From an uncultured Hungatella sp. (GTDB taxonomy: Bacteria > Bacillota > Clostridia > Lachnospirales > Lachnospiraceae), in NCBI GenBank assembly GCA_910585645.1, contig CAJUFP010000006.1:1-64000 (forward strand): a stretch of DNA of 64,000 bases, read 5' to 3'. Shown here piece by piece: positions 26,214-34,765 of the stretch (position 1 is its first letter; each line of letters starts with the position of its first letter). Under the pieces are notes generated by a model that saw only the letters and a program-made list of their open reading frames with translations, did no database searches and was not told the DNA's origin. The translations under genes and the position numbers were made by a program.

Positions 26214-26800
26214 GTCTGAAAGAGCAAACATACAGCGTCCTTGTAGTCTCATCATCCAAAACCTTTGATTCGGTTCTGGCGCCCCTGCTCCCTGATTCCG
26301 GCTTTTCTCCCGTGATCACAGCCACCGGCGCCGGCGCCGCCAAGAGAGCCGCCGCCCAGCGGGCCTTTGACTTTATTATCATCAACAGCCCCCTGCCCGA
26401 CGAGTTTGGCACGGACTTTGCCATCGATGCCTGTCAGACAGGCGAGACGGCTGTGCTATTATTTGTAAAATCCGAGATCCATGATGAGATCTTTGACAAG
26501 GTGGTCAAACACGGCGTCTTTACCCTGCCAAAACCCACCTCCCGCCAGACCATCATCCAGGCTCTGGGATGGATGGCCAGCACAAGAGAACGTCTGCGGA
26601 AGATCCGGACAAAGACCTTGTCCGTGGAAGAAAAGATGGCGGAGATCCGGCTTGTAAACCGGGCCAAATGGCTGCTGATCAGCCAGAAAAACATGGATGA
26701 ACCCCAGGCCCACCGGTATATCGAAAAGCAGGCTATGGACAGGTGTGTTACGAAGAGGGAGGTGGCGGAAGGGATACTTAGGGAGTGCGGGGGGACGTGA
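26210..26800 (+). CDS. ANTAR-domain response regulator / transcription antiterminator
   Basis: A 196-residue protein with an N-terminal receiver-like domain that lacks a clean phospho-Asp pocket (IIINSPLPDEFG in that region). A coiled-coil linker follows, then a C-terminal ANTAR RNA-binding domain (VNRAKWLLISQKNMDEPQAH, then YIEKQAMD). ANTAR proteins bind paired hexaloop RNA hairpins and prevent termination, often in nitrogen metabolism genes. The TTG start overlaps the glnA stop, with GGAGGAAGG upstream, so the two are coupled. No dual-hexaloop target was found in this window. Confidence 0.88.
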   Translation: MSLKEQTYSVLVVSSSKTFDSVLAPLLPDSGFSPVITATGAGAAKRAAAQRAFDFIIINSPLPDEFGTDFAIDACQTGETAVLLFVKSEIHDEIFDKVVKHGVFTLPKPTSRQTIIQALGWMASTRERLRKIRTKTLSVEEKMAEIRLVNRAKWLLISQKNMDEPQAHRYIEKQAMDRCVTKREVAEGILRECGGT

Positions 26801-26808
26801 GTGGAAGG

Positions 26809-27333
26809 TTAAAACTGATCACGAAAGATCACAAATCTTATGATATCTTGATATTCCCCATTGGCATCCATAGCCTCATCTTTTAAGACCGCTTCCGTCG
26901 TAAACCCGGCACATTTAAGCAGATTCGCCTCATCCAGGAACTTATAGAATACATAAGAATAAACTTTATGCATTCCCAGCTCCTCAAATGCCTTTTTCAG
27001 CAGCATGGTTACAGCGATACTCTGGCTTTCCGTACCCCATTCCTGATCATCACTTGTAAAGATGCATAGTTCGCAACGTTTGTTGGTTCGGTCAATGTCT
27101 TTAAGATATACTGTTGCGATAGGATACGACGAGACGCCGAAATCCTCATCGACGCGTTCGACTATATATTGCTGATACAATCCCGATTCAACATACATGT
27201 GATAAAAAGCTTTATTAGATTCCAATGTAATTGGTTTCTGGTTTAAGCAGTGCGCCGACACGCTGGGAGAATTTCTCCATTTTACGATGTTTGATCCGTC
27301 ATCTAATGTAATTGGTCTTAAAAATATTCGCAT
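26809..27333 (-). CDS. GNAT-family N-acetyltransferase
   Basis: A 174-residue acetyltransferase of the RimJ/RimL-like group (MRIFLRPITLDDGSNIVKWR at the start; the acyl-CoA loop region is around QSIAVTMLLKKAF). In this setting it probably acylates an amino sugar of the surface glycan. It is the last gene of the capsule locus. Its stop lies 8 bases from the stop of the convergent ANTAR gene, with no visible terminator. Base composition is clearly more A/T-rich than the genes to its left. Confidence 0.8.
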   Translation of the reverse strand: MRIFLRPITLDDGSNIVKWRNSPSVSAHCLNQKPITLESNKAFYHMYVESGLYQQYIVERVDEDFGVSSYPIATVYLKDIDRTNKRCELCIFTSDDQEWGTESQSIAVTMLLKKAFEELGMHKVYSYVFYKFLDEANLLKCAGFTTEAVLKDEAMDANGEYQDIIRFVIFRDQF

Positions 27334-27349
27334 AGCAATCTATCCTCCT

Positions 27350-28087
27350 TCAAACATTGTTTTGATGTTTAATCAAAACATATTGCATTTCTTTTATATC
27401 AAAACCATATTGCATATGCAGGCGTAAAACAGGTAAATTATTAGATGATACTGTACTGATAACAAATTGCCCACCAAGTCTTTTACAAGACTCTAACTCT
27501 GTATATAAAACAAGAAATCCCAATCCTTTATCCAGTGCTTCACTAAACACTCCCCCCATTAATCCGACACAGATCTGCTTATCATCTGGCTGACTATTTA
27601 TATTAAACGCCACTGGAACATTTTTGTAATAAGCAATATCTAAACTTGCGCCCTTATCCATTGCGTCGCAACACCAGTTATAATATCTTTTTCCTGCAAT
27701 TCTCCTTGAAAATACTGGATCCAGGGCTATACGGTCAGTAGAAAATATTTTACCAGCACCTATCTCGTCTAATACTCTTTCTCTAATCTCATTTGTGGCT
27801 GTCTCTACTTTTAAATGCGGCACAAATCGATGGTATATAGAAGGTAATTTTGCATAATTAACGGCTCCAATTAATCTAATCGAAACTTCAATAACAGAAT
27901 AGCCGCATTTCTGTCCTACACATAAAAGATTATAACTGCCTGCTGGAATTTTCAAAACACTATATGGAACGGCTATTTTATTTAACCCTGTTTCAAGCGC
28001 ATCTTCTCTGTCATCAACACTACATTCAATTTCAATGGCATCAACTCCTAAATTTTTCTTTTCCCAAAACGCGTCTATTATTTTCAT
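27350..28087 (-). CDS. WecD-like dTDP-4-amino-4,6-dideoxygalactose N-acetyltransferase
   Basis: A 245-residue GNAT enzyme. Its layout follows E. coli WecD (RffC): an N-terminal lobe with FWEKKNLGV and GYSVIEVSIRL, a central RRIAGKRYYNWCCDAMDKG, and a C-terminal NNLPVLRLHMQYGFDI ending. WecD acetylates the 4-amino group made by WecE, giving dTDP-Fuc4NAc. The presence of a close WecE homologue in the same operon supports this. Overall identity to WecD looks low, so the acyl donor might not be acetyl-CoA. Confidence 0.72.
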   Translation of the reverse strand: MKIIDAFWEKKNLGVDAIEIECSVDDREDALETGLNKIAVPYSVLKIPAGSYNLLCVGQKCGYSVIEVSIRLIGAVNYAKLPSIYHRFVPHLKVETATNEIRERVLDEIGAGKIFSTDRIALDPVFSRRIAGKRYYNWCCDAMDKGASLDIAYYKNVPVAFNINSQPDDKQICVGLMGGVFSEALDKGLGFLVLYTELESCKRLGGQFVISTVSSNNLPVLRLHMQYGFDIKEMQYVLIKHQNNV

Positions 28088-28099
28088 ACTATTCCTCTT

Positions 28100-28960
28100 T
28101 TAACTATGGTCAATCCTTTTTGTTATAATGACAATACTGCTTCCAAAAGGCACCCTGCCAGATTTACGCATTAGTTTCTGTTCTATCCTCTCAATTACTT
28201 CTAAAACCGCATTTACGAAATCTGACCTCACTTTAAACTGTGACTGCATAATTTTATCATGTTCTTCATTTGTACGTTTATCCTGTGCTTTAATTACTCC
28301 TATCCTTTCAAACAACACTCTGATGAACAAAATAGGAACAAACAGAAATCCCATAAAATAACTTTGATAACAAATATGAAACCCACAATCTTCCAAAAGT
28401 CTACACAGTGATTTAATTCTATATCTTCGAAAATGCCCTGCCGCAGTATCCTCGCTGCTCCACAGACACATAAATGCTGGCACAGTCATCAAACAATACC
28501 CCCCCCGAGCTATCTTTTTATGTAATAACTTTAAGAACAACTTCTCATCCTCAATATGTTCAAGAACATCTAATAGAAATAGCTGATCAATTGATTCATC
28601 ATTAACTGTGTCATTTGCCACGGTACCGCAACATACTATATCGATCCCTCTTTGTTTTGCATGATGACAAGCCTTTATAGACGGCTCTATTAAGCCAGTT
28701 CGATATCCCATCTTTGCGGCAACAGAAGATGTATATCCGTTACCCCCACCTACATCAACAATCAGCTTAGCTGGATCGAAATACATGCTTACCAAATCCA
28801 AGATCATCCGAGCTCTATACTGAAACCACCAAGATTCATCCTCCAATCCCCATAGATCATCCTGCGCCTTATCTGTAAAAGCTGTTTCTACCTTTTTTTC
28901 CGATGATAGGTATACCCCTGTTTTATCCATTTCCCATTTCTCACTGTTGAAAAAATCCAT
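28100..28960 (-). CDS. SAM-dependent methyltransferase
   Basis: A 286-residue class I methyltransferase with motif I LIVDVGGGNGYTSSVAAKMG, an acidic post-I position (LIEPS) and LFLLDVLEHI in the usual motif region. It probably methylates a sugar or lipid-linked intermediate of the glycan. A run of eight G residues (as C, 28499-28506) falls within the coding region at AlaArgGlyGlyTyr, where slippage would truncate the protein. It sits between the WecD-like gene and the GT2 gene. Confidence 0.85.
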   Translation of the reverse strand: MDFFNSEKWEMDKTGVYLSSEKKVETAFTDKAQDDLWGLEDESWWFQYRARMILDLVSMYFDPAKLIVDVGGGNGYTSSVAAKMGYRTGLIEPSIKACHHAKQRGIDIVCCGTVANDTVNDESIDQLFLLDVLEHIEDEKLFLKLLHKKIARGGYCLMTVPAFMCLWSSEDTAAGHFRRYRIKSLCRLLEDCGFHICYQSYFMGFLFVPILFIRVLFERIGVIKAQDKRTNEEHDKIMQSQFKVRSDFVNAVLEVIERIEQKLMRKSGRVPFGSSIVIITKRIDHS

Positions 28961-29018
28961 AACTATTTCCTCTCAGCAATATCTTTTCTATATCAGCTTC
29001 CACACAACAGCATACATT

Positions 29019-29960
29019 TCACTCTGCTTTCAAATTAATTGTGTTTTTTACAACATATTGCGGTGACCCATTTATACAAATATAAATCCGTCCCAAATAT
29101 TCCCCTATTAAGCCTAACAACAGCATCAAAAGCCCAGATGAAAACAAGATAATCGCCATGATCGAACTATACCCCACCATAACAGACGGATCAAATATTT
29201 TTCTTATCACAATATAAACCCCAAATAAAAATCCAATTATCGCAAATACAACTCCCAATAACGCGGATATTCTCAAAGGCTTAACTGAAAAAGCCGTCAA
29301 TCCATTAACAAATAATGCTAAAGATTTTTTTAATGTAAAACCAGATGTATTTTCATCAGCCCGATCTCTTTGCTCCATTGGAACAGATTGTACATTTCTT
29401 GTCACCCTGAATATCAATCCCTCCAAATACGGATAAGGATTCGTATACTTGACAATTTCATTACAAACAAATCTTCGCATTACACTGAAATTCTCCATTC
29501 GTATATTTTCAGGTTTGTCCAACAAAACTCTTGTCATCCATAGATTGACATCGCTACCAAGTCTTTTATATAATCTTTCCCTTTTTTGATAATACACAGC
29601 TGTTACTACGTCACATACCTGTTTTTCTAAATGATCTATCAATTTCCACAATTCATATGTCGGACTCTGATAATCATCATCCAGGTTTACAATATAATCC
29701 CCCTTTACATAGAAATATCCAGCCATTACAGCGCTATGCTTTCCCATATTTCTGGCAAGATTTACAATCTTTATCTTATCATTTTTTTGAGCTAACCGTT
29801 TTAAAACTTCGTAAACTGAATCAGGAGAATTATCATTAACCGCAATTATCTCATAATCATATCCCGACCGTTTTTTTACTGTCTCTATTATCTCATCAAT
29901 AACTAATTGAATCGTATTTTCACTTCTATAACATGGTATAACAAAACTTAGCAAACACAT
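29019..29960 (-). CDS. Polyprenyl-phosphate glycosyltransferase (GT2, ArnC/GtrB type)
   Basis: A 313-residue GT2 enzyme with SFVIPCYRSENTIQLVID, a DxD-like NLDDDYQSP and two C-terminal membrane helices (about 230-255 and 265-290). It ends YLGRIYICINGSPQYVVK, as in ArnC, GtrB and DPM-like enzymes. Such proteins charge undecaprenyl phosphate with one sugar on the cytoplasmic side. Here the likely donor is the dTDP-amino sugar made by the neighbouring WecE/WecD pair. Confidence 0.9.
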   Translation of the reverse strand: MCLLSFVIPCYRSENTIQLVIDEIIETVKKRSGYDYEIIAVNDNSPDSVYEVLKRLAQKNDKIKIVNLARNMGKHSAVMAGYFYVKGDYIVNLDDDYQSPTYELWKLIDHLEKQVCDVVTAVYYQKRERLYKRLGSDVNLWMTRVLLDKPENIRMENFSVMRRFVCNEIVKYTNPYPYLEGLIFRVTRNVQSVPMEQRDRADENTSGFTLKKSLALFVNGLTAFSVKPLRISALLGVVFAIIGFLFGVYIVIRKIFDPSVMVGYSSIMAIILFSSGLLMLLLGLIGEYLGRIYICINGSPQYVVKNTINLKAE

Positions 29961-29975
29961 CCTATAGTTCTCCTC

Positions 29976-30320
29976 TTATAAGTTGAATATCAAAACACCA
30001 AACAGAATCATCCCTAATCCCATCCACTTTCTTTGTGTAATTGATTCCTTCAAAAATAGGAAATCAAGTATCGCTACCCAAAAGTATCCTGTAGCCTCCA
30101 GAGAAGAACCCACGGATAAAGGAACAGCTCTATAAGAAAACGTAGCCAATAACGTTGAAACAATGAACAAAATATAAGCAAAGACCATCTTAGGATTAAG
30201 ATATTCCTCTACAATATTCTTGTGCTTTTGATCCGCACTCTGTTTCAGAATTATCTGCGAAATAGATGAAATAATTACTGAAATCAAAAGCGCGCCTGTA
30301 TATATACCATTAATGATCAT
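29976..30320 (-). CDS. SMR/EamA-type half transporter, ArnE/ArnF-like (1)
   Basis: A 114-residue four-helix protein of the DMT superfamily (YRAVPLSVGSSLEATGYFWV, then FLFLKESITQRKWMGLGMIL). The ArnE/ArnF pair moves undecaprenyl-phosphate aminosugar across the membrane. This protein overlaps its partner gene by 11 bases, which suggests a heterodimer made in fixed ratio, placed directly next to the GT2 gene as in Arn-like systems. Confidence 0.78.
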   Translation of the reverse strand: MIINGIYTGALLISVIISSISQIILKQSADQKHKNIVEEYLNPKMVFAYILFIVSTLLATFSYRAVPLSVGSSLEATGYFWVAILDFLFLKESITQRKWMGLGMILFGVLIFNL

Positions 30321-30678
30321 CAGATCTCACCACCACTACAATTCCCACTACAATAATCACCACTCCAACCAGTTTATTGATCGTAATACTTTCACCAAAG
30401 ATCAATATCCCCCATATAAGTCCCCATAGCACTGTAACCGCTTTATTTGCATATGCTGTGACCAATGAAACCATCCCCAGAACCTGCTGCCATAATATTG
30501 CATATATGAACATATTTAAGAGAACAATTCCATAAAAAAAGAAAAACTGCAATGAAAAAGGTTCTGATCTTCCAGCTAACTTAGAGCTAATTCCACAAAG
30601 AGAATACATAAAAAATAGTATATGTAATACTATATATACTTGAGGGCTTTTCCTAAATCCACTATTGTTCTTATTCAT
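30310..30678 (-). CDS. SMR/EamA-type half transporter, ArnE/ArnF-like (2)
   Basis: A 122-residue four-helix DMT protein (VTAYANKAVTVLWGLIWGIL and ITINKLVGVVIIVVGIVVVV). With the overlapping partner gene it should form the putative lipid-sugar flippase of the distal module. Its start overlaps the WecE homologue's stop by four bases. Confidence 0.78.
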   Translation of the reverse strand: MNKNNSGFRKSPQVYIVLHILFFMYSLCGISSKLAGRSEPFSLQFFFFYGIVLLNMFIYAILWQQVLGMVSLVTAYANKAVTVLWGLIWGILIFGESITINKLVGVVIIVVGIVVVVRSDDH

Positions 30679-31805
30679 GTTCCATAAAAATCCTTAACCG
30701 ATTCAATAATAGTTTTCCGGTCTTCTTTTGACATATTATAATACATAGGAAGCCGGACTAGACGTTCAGATTCTATAGTAGTGTACTCATCCTTCCCGTC
30801 AAAACGCCCATACTTTAATCCAGCAGGAGCAGTATGAAGTGGAATGTAATGAAAAACGCAAGACACTCCACGTCTCTCCATATGTTTAATAAATTTCGTT
30901 CTCTCATTTATATCTTTGCACTTTATATAATACATATGCGCATTATGAATACATCCTTTTGGAATTGTTGGACACTTCAGTTTTCCGTCTTTCTCCAATA
31001 AACGAAAAGCCTCATCATAACAGTTCCATGTTGCAAGCCGATTCTCATTGATATCTTCCGCACACTCTAGCTGTGCCCATAAGTATGCGGCATTAAGTTC
31101 AGAGGGTAAATAACTGTCTCCATAATTAACCCAAGTATATTTATCAACTTGTCCTCGATAAAATCTTGACCTGTTCGTTCCCTTTTCACGTAGTATTTCC
31201 GCTTTCTCTACATATTCAGGACGATTTATAACAATGGCTCCGCCTTCACCCATTGAGTAGTTCTTGGTTTCATGAAAAGAATAACATCCAAAATCTCCAA
31301 TAGTTCCAAGCGCTTTCCCCTTATATGTACTCATGACTCCCTGAGCCGCATCTTCCACTACAAATAAATTATACTGGTCTGCTATTTTCATAATAGTGTC
31401 CATTTCACAGGAAACACCTGCATAGTGAACAACACAGATAACTTTTGTCCTATCAGTTATAGCTCTCTCTATTTTCGTTTCATCGATATTCATTGTATCC
31501 GGTCGGATGTCCACAAATACTAATCTATACCCCCCCAATACAAATGCATTAGCTGTACTTGAAAAAGTATAACTCGGCAAGATCACCTCATCGCCAAGCT
31601 GAAAATCGCAAAGCAAAGCCGCCATATCCAATGCTGATGATCCACTTGTAGTCAGCAATATCTTTTCCGCCTGAAATCTTTCTTTAAACCAAATACTGCA
31701 TTTTTTCGTAAATTGACCATCTCCGCATATTTTATGTGTCTCAATCGCCTGTTTTATATATTCACACTCTTTTCCGGAAAACGGCGGAACATTAAAATTG
31801 ATCAT
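30675..31805 (-). CDS. wecE: dTDP-4-amino-4,6-dideoxygalactose transaminase
   Basis: A 376-residue DegT/DnrJ/EryC1/StrS aminotransferase very close to E. coli WecE (RffA). Shared blocks include GDEVILPSYTFSSTANAFVL, VEDAAQGVMSTYKGKALGTI, FHETKNYS with the PLP lysine, REKGTNRS and FRGQVDKYTWV. It converts dTDP-4-keto-6-deoxyglucose to dTDP-Fuc4N using glutamate. RmlA/RmlB, which make the substrate, are not in the window apart from the probably inactive RmlA-like domain at 47666-48712. A run of seven G (31530-31536) lies in the frame. Confidence 0.93.
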   Translation of the reverse strand: MINFNVPPFSGKECEYIKQAIETHKICGDGQFTKKCSIWFKERFQAEKILLTTSGSSALDMAALLCDFQLGDEVILPSYTFSSTANAFVLGGYRLVFVDIRPDTMNIDETKIERAITDRTKVICVVHYAGVSCEMDTIMKIADQYNLFVVEDAAQGVMSTYKGKALGTIGDFGCYSFHETKNYSMGEGGAIVINRPEYVEKAEILREKGTNRSRFYRGQVDKYTWVNYGDSYLPSELNAAYLWAQLECAEDINENRLATWNCYDEAFRLLEKDGKLKCPTIPKGCIHNAHMYYIKCKDINERTKFIKHMERRGVSCVFHYIPLHTAPAGLKYGRFDGKDEYTTIESERLVRLPMYYNMSKEDRKTIIESVKDFYGT

Positions 31806-31823
31806 ATGACTAACCCCTTTACA

Positions 31824-33809
31824 TTAGTTATACATCGTCAAAGAAATCGCATGGCAAACAAACATAAATGTTGTAACGAAAGACAGGTATTTATTGTTAA
31901 TAAAATATATCCTTTTCGCTCTATCTGCAATCCCGTCAAAAAAACAATATGCGCATATATAACCTAAATAAAATAAATATAACAACATCCCTTGTCTCCA
32001 TTCCAGCCGCCCTGCAAGCATAGGCGCTATTGGACCAAGTAAACAGGTTCCCCAAAACAAAAGATCATAATTACATAAAACTAATTCACGCGTTTTTTTA
32101 TTTAATAAAGTAAACACCGCTGTAGCCAGAAACAGATAATTCAGTGTACTAAAGAGATAGTATTTTGTATGCGCATGCCACGATTCATTTGGAAGTGTCA
32201 CATTAAACTTTATGTCTATAAACGCAAATAGTCTTTTTGCAATAGCTACACATGCGTCCAATGGTTTCTTCGCATAGGCATCAAATCCCTGAGCCATAGT
32301 GATCTCCTTTGTTTCCAGATATCCGGCATCTACTCTAATTGAATGAATTTGATCATCAAAGATTTCTGTAGGGTACCCTGTAACCCACCCCCGCAGAGCG
32401 TAATCAACACCCTGCTCTAATAATGTCGTTGTATCTGTTCCATACGCACCATCTTTATCATAGGCAAATAACCCACAATGTCCCCGCTGGATATTAATAT
32501 AAATCTGCGGCGTACAAATCGACACAAACACAAATATAAATACAGCTGTAAATGTAATGATTTTTTGTATAGAAAATTTATATATCCTTTTATATATATT
32601 CATAAATGATATTATGACAATTAATACAACCCCGATCAAATAGCTGGTTCTTATTGCCAGTGAAAGTGAAAAACACATACTGCTAAATACTGCATATCTC
32701 ATATATCCGGTATAAAAAAGCAATCCCATAAACAGAGCGCCTGCCAGATAAAAAGTCATACCGGGCAGATCACCATCTATACTGACCAGATTTCCCTTGT
32801 AAAATATGAAAAAGCTTATATATGACAACATGATCTGAGTAATGGATACTCTTTTGCCATGTATCACTTCATAAATTTTAGGCATTACATATCCGAATAA
32901 AAAAGCTGCTGTTAATGACGGAAAAACAAAATAGACAATGTATGAATCAATCTTTAATCTATTCCCAATAAATTGAGATATAAAACTAAAGAGAAAGTTA
33001 CCATATCCCCGAAAGCAGGGAATTCGCCTTATTGTCCTTTTGATCATTCCATTTGTCACATTGGGAGTTGCAAACACACCACCTACTTCCCAATATCCAG
33101 GCTGATCTCCAAAAGCATTAAAATTTACTATTCCATGTTTATACCACAGCACATCGAAGATGTAAGTACATATAAAAATAGCCCCGACGATGTATTTGTA
33201 ATTGTATTTATATTCTTTCAGTCTGAAAACAGCTGAATAAAACTTTTTATATATAAGCGACAAAGTAAAAGTTATCAAAACAAATAAAACGCAATATACC
33301 ACTGCTCTTATTCCTATTGATACTAAATGATCCTCATATGGAGTAATCTGTAAATAATCCCCTTCCTCAGAGTACAAATCATAGTGGGCTGAAAAATCCT
33401 CTGTTTCAACATCAATGGATGCCGCATATGCCTGCATCCATATGCTGATTCCACCACTGCACGACTTATTTATGGGTATTGTTATAGTTCCTCCATTGCT
33501 TAAACCTATAATTGTATTGGATGACGCTCCGTCTTCCTCTCGCATAAATGACCATTCACCTGTTTTCAACATAGTATCAAATGTATTTTGTTCAATCTCT
33601 TTTCCGTCTATGAGATATATCCACACCTGATTACCTTTGGATAATCTATTAGGACTCGTAATCGTAAGTTTTAATTCAGTCCTTGGCAATAAGTAATCCG
33701 CGAGTTCATTGACATATGTAAAAAAACAGCTACTGATAAGGATTGCAAATAGAACAAGCCAAATATACCTTTTTAGTCCAATTAAAAATCTCATCAACTT
33801 AAACCTCAA
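31824..33809 (-). CDS. Large multi-spanning membrane protein, GT-C-like
   Basis: A 661-residue protein. A first helix (about 15-35) is followed by an extracytoplasmic domain of about 130 residues and then roughly ten more helices. It has no recognised family motif that I can cite. Size, topology and position next to a lipid-sugar synthase and half transporters fit a GT-C glycosyltransferase that moves a sugar from undecaprenyl phosphate to a glycan outside the membrane, as ArnT or GtrC proteins do. The acidic residues expected in a GT-C first loop were not mapped. It overlaps the dehydrogenase gene by 11 bases. Confidence 0.6.
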   Translation of the reverse strand: MRFKLMRFLIGLKRYIWLVLFAILISSCFFTYVNELADYLLPRTELKLTITSPNRLSKGNQVWIYLIDGKEIEQNTFDTMLKTGEWSFMREEDGASSNTIIGLSNGGTITIPINKSCSGGISIWMQAYAASIDVETEDFSAHYDLYSEEGDYLQITPYEDHLVSIGIRAVVYCVLFVLITFTLSLIYKKFYSAVFRLKEYKYNYKYIVGAIFICTYIFDVLWYKHGIVNFNAFGDQPGYWEVGGVFATPNVTNGMIKRTIRRIPCFRGYGNFLFSFISQFIGNRLKIDSYIVYFVFPSLTAAFLFGYVMPKIYEVIHGKRVSITQIMLSYISFFIFYKGNLVSIDGDLPGMTFYLAGALFMGLLFYTGYMRYAVFSSMCFSLSLAIRTSYLIGVVLIVIISFMNIYKRIYKFSIQKIITFTAVFIFVFVSICTPQIYINIQRGHCGLFAYDKDGAYGTDTTTLLEQGVDYALRGWVTGYPTEIFDDQIHSIRVDAGYLETKEITMAQGFDAYAKKPLDACVAIAKRLFAFIDIKFNVTLPNESWHAHTKYYLFSTLNYLFLATAVFTLLNKKTRELVLCNYDLLFWGTCLLGPIAPMLAGRLEWRQGMLLYLFYLGYICAYCFFDGIADRAKRIYFINNKYLSFVTTFMFVCHAISLTMYN

Positions 33810-34758
33810 CCATTGAATGTGCCATTCTTATGTGCTCTACCGCGTCAAAAAATCCTCTATACTCTTCCGGATTCCACTTTTCACGAATCCTCTGCTGAAC
33901 ACCAGCCGGGCCGACAACAGAAGGAACCGAAAGCGCCACATCTCTCACCCCATGCTCTCCCATAAGAACAGATGATACCGACATGATCGTAGGACGGAAA
34001 TTAATTACGGCATCCGCAAGCTGACACACACAGGTGGCGATACCATAATGTGTCCTTTCTTTGGCGGCAATGATCTCAGACCCCATAGTTCTCGTCTTTT
34101 GAGCTAACTCTTTCTTAATTTTATCATCCCATTTCAGCCCCACATCAGAACAATATTCCGCAATGGGAATACCCCCGACAGTCACATGGCTCCACACCGG
34201 GACCTGTCCCTCCCCATGTTCTCCAACCACATATCCATTTACAACACCGGTACTTAACCCAACATAATCCGCAATCACCCGGACAAAACGTGACGAGTCA
34301 AGAATACACCCGGAACCGAAAACCATCCCATTTGGAAGCGACATCCACTCTGCTGCTTTAAACGTTAAAATATCAACCGGGTTGGAAATAACAAGAATGA
34401 TTCCCCGTGTATAATATGGCTTTATGGAATCAATCACAGATTTTATGATTTTTACATTTTCATTGGTGAGATCGAACCGTGTCTCCCCTGGCCGTCTCCC
34501 TCTTCCGGCCGTGATGATGATCATGTCACAGTCCACACAATCACTATAATCTCCGGCATAGAGATCCGCCGTACCCATTCCGGAAAGCCCATGCCTGATA
34601 TCCTTGGCCTCTCCTTTGGTTTTCTCCACATTGACATCTATGAGAACGATCTGACGCGCAATGTCCCGGAGAGCCAGCGCGTACGCAATGGAAGAACCAA
34701 CATATCCAGCCCCAATGATGGCAACCTTTCTATTTCCTAATGAGTAGTTTCTCCTCAT
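33799..34758 (-). CDS. L-lactate/malate dehydrogenase family protein
   Basis: A 319-residue NAD-dependent 2-hydroxyacid dehydrogenase. It has the Rossmann motif VAIIGAGYVGSSIA, active-site loop Arg in GRRPGETR, ISNPVD, substrate Arg in SSRFVRV and catalytic His in VVGEHGE, all intact. The motifs fit lactate dehydrogenase. Its place in a capsule operon, 7 bases downstream of a LuxC-like reductase, suggests that it reduces a specialised 2-keto acid rather than serving fermentation. Confidence 0.9.
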   Translation of the reverse strand: MRRNYSLGNRKVAIIGAGYVGSSIAYALALRDIARQIVLIDVNVEKTKGEAKDIRHGLSGMGTADLYAGDYSDCVDCDMIIITAGRGRRPGETRFDLTNENVKIIKSVIDSIKPYYTRGIILVISNPVDILTFKAAEWMSLPNGMVFGSGCILDSSRFVRVIADYVGLSTGVVNGYVVGEHGEGQVPVWSHVTVGGIPIAEYCSDVGLKWDDKIKKELAQKTRTMGSEIIAAKERTHYGIATCVCQLADAVINFRPTIMSVSSVLMGEHGVRDVALSVPSVVGPAGVQQRIREKWNPEEYRGFFDAVEHIRMAHSMVEV

Positions 34759-34765
34759 ATCATCC

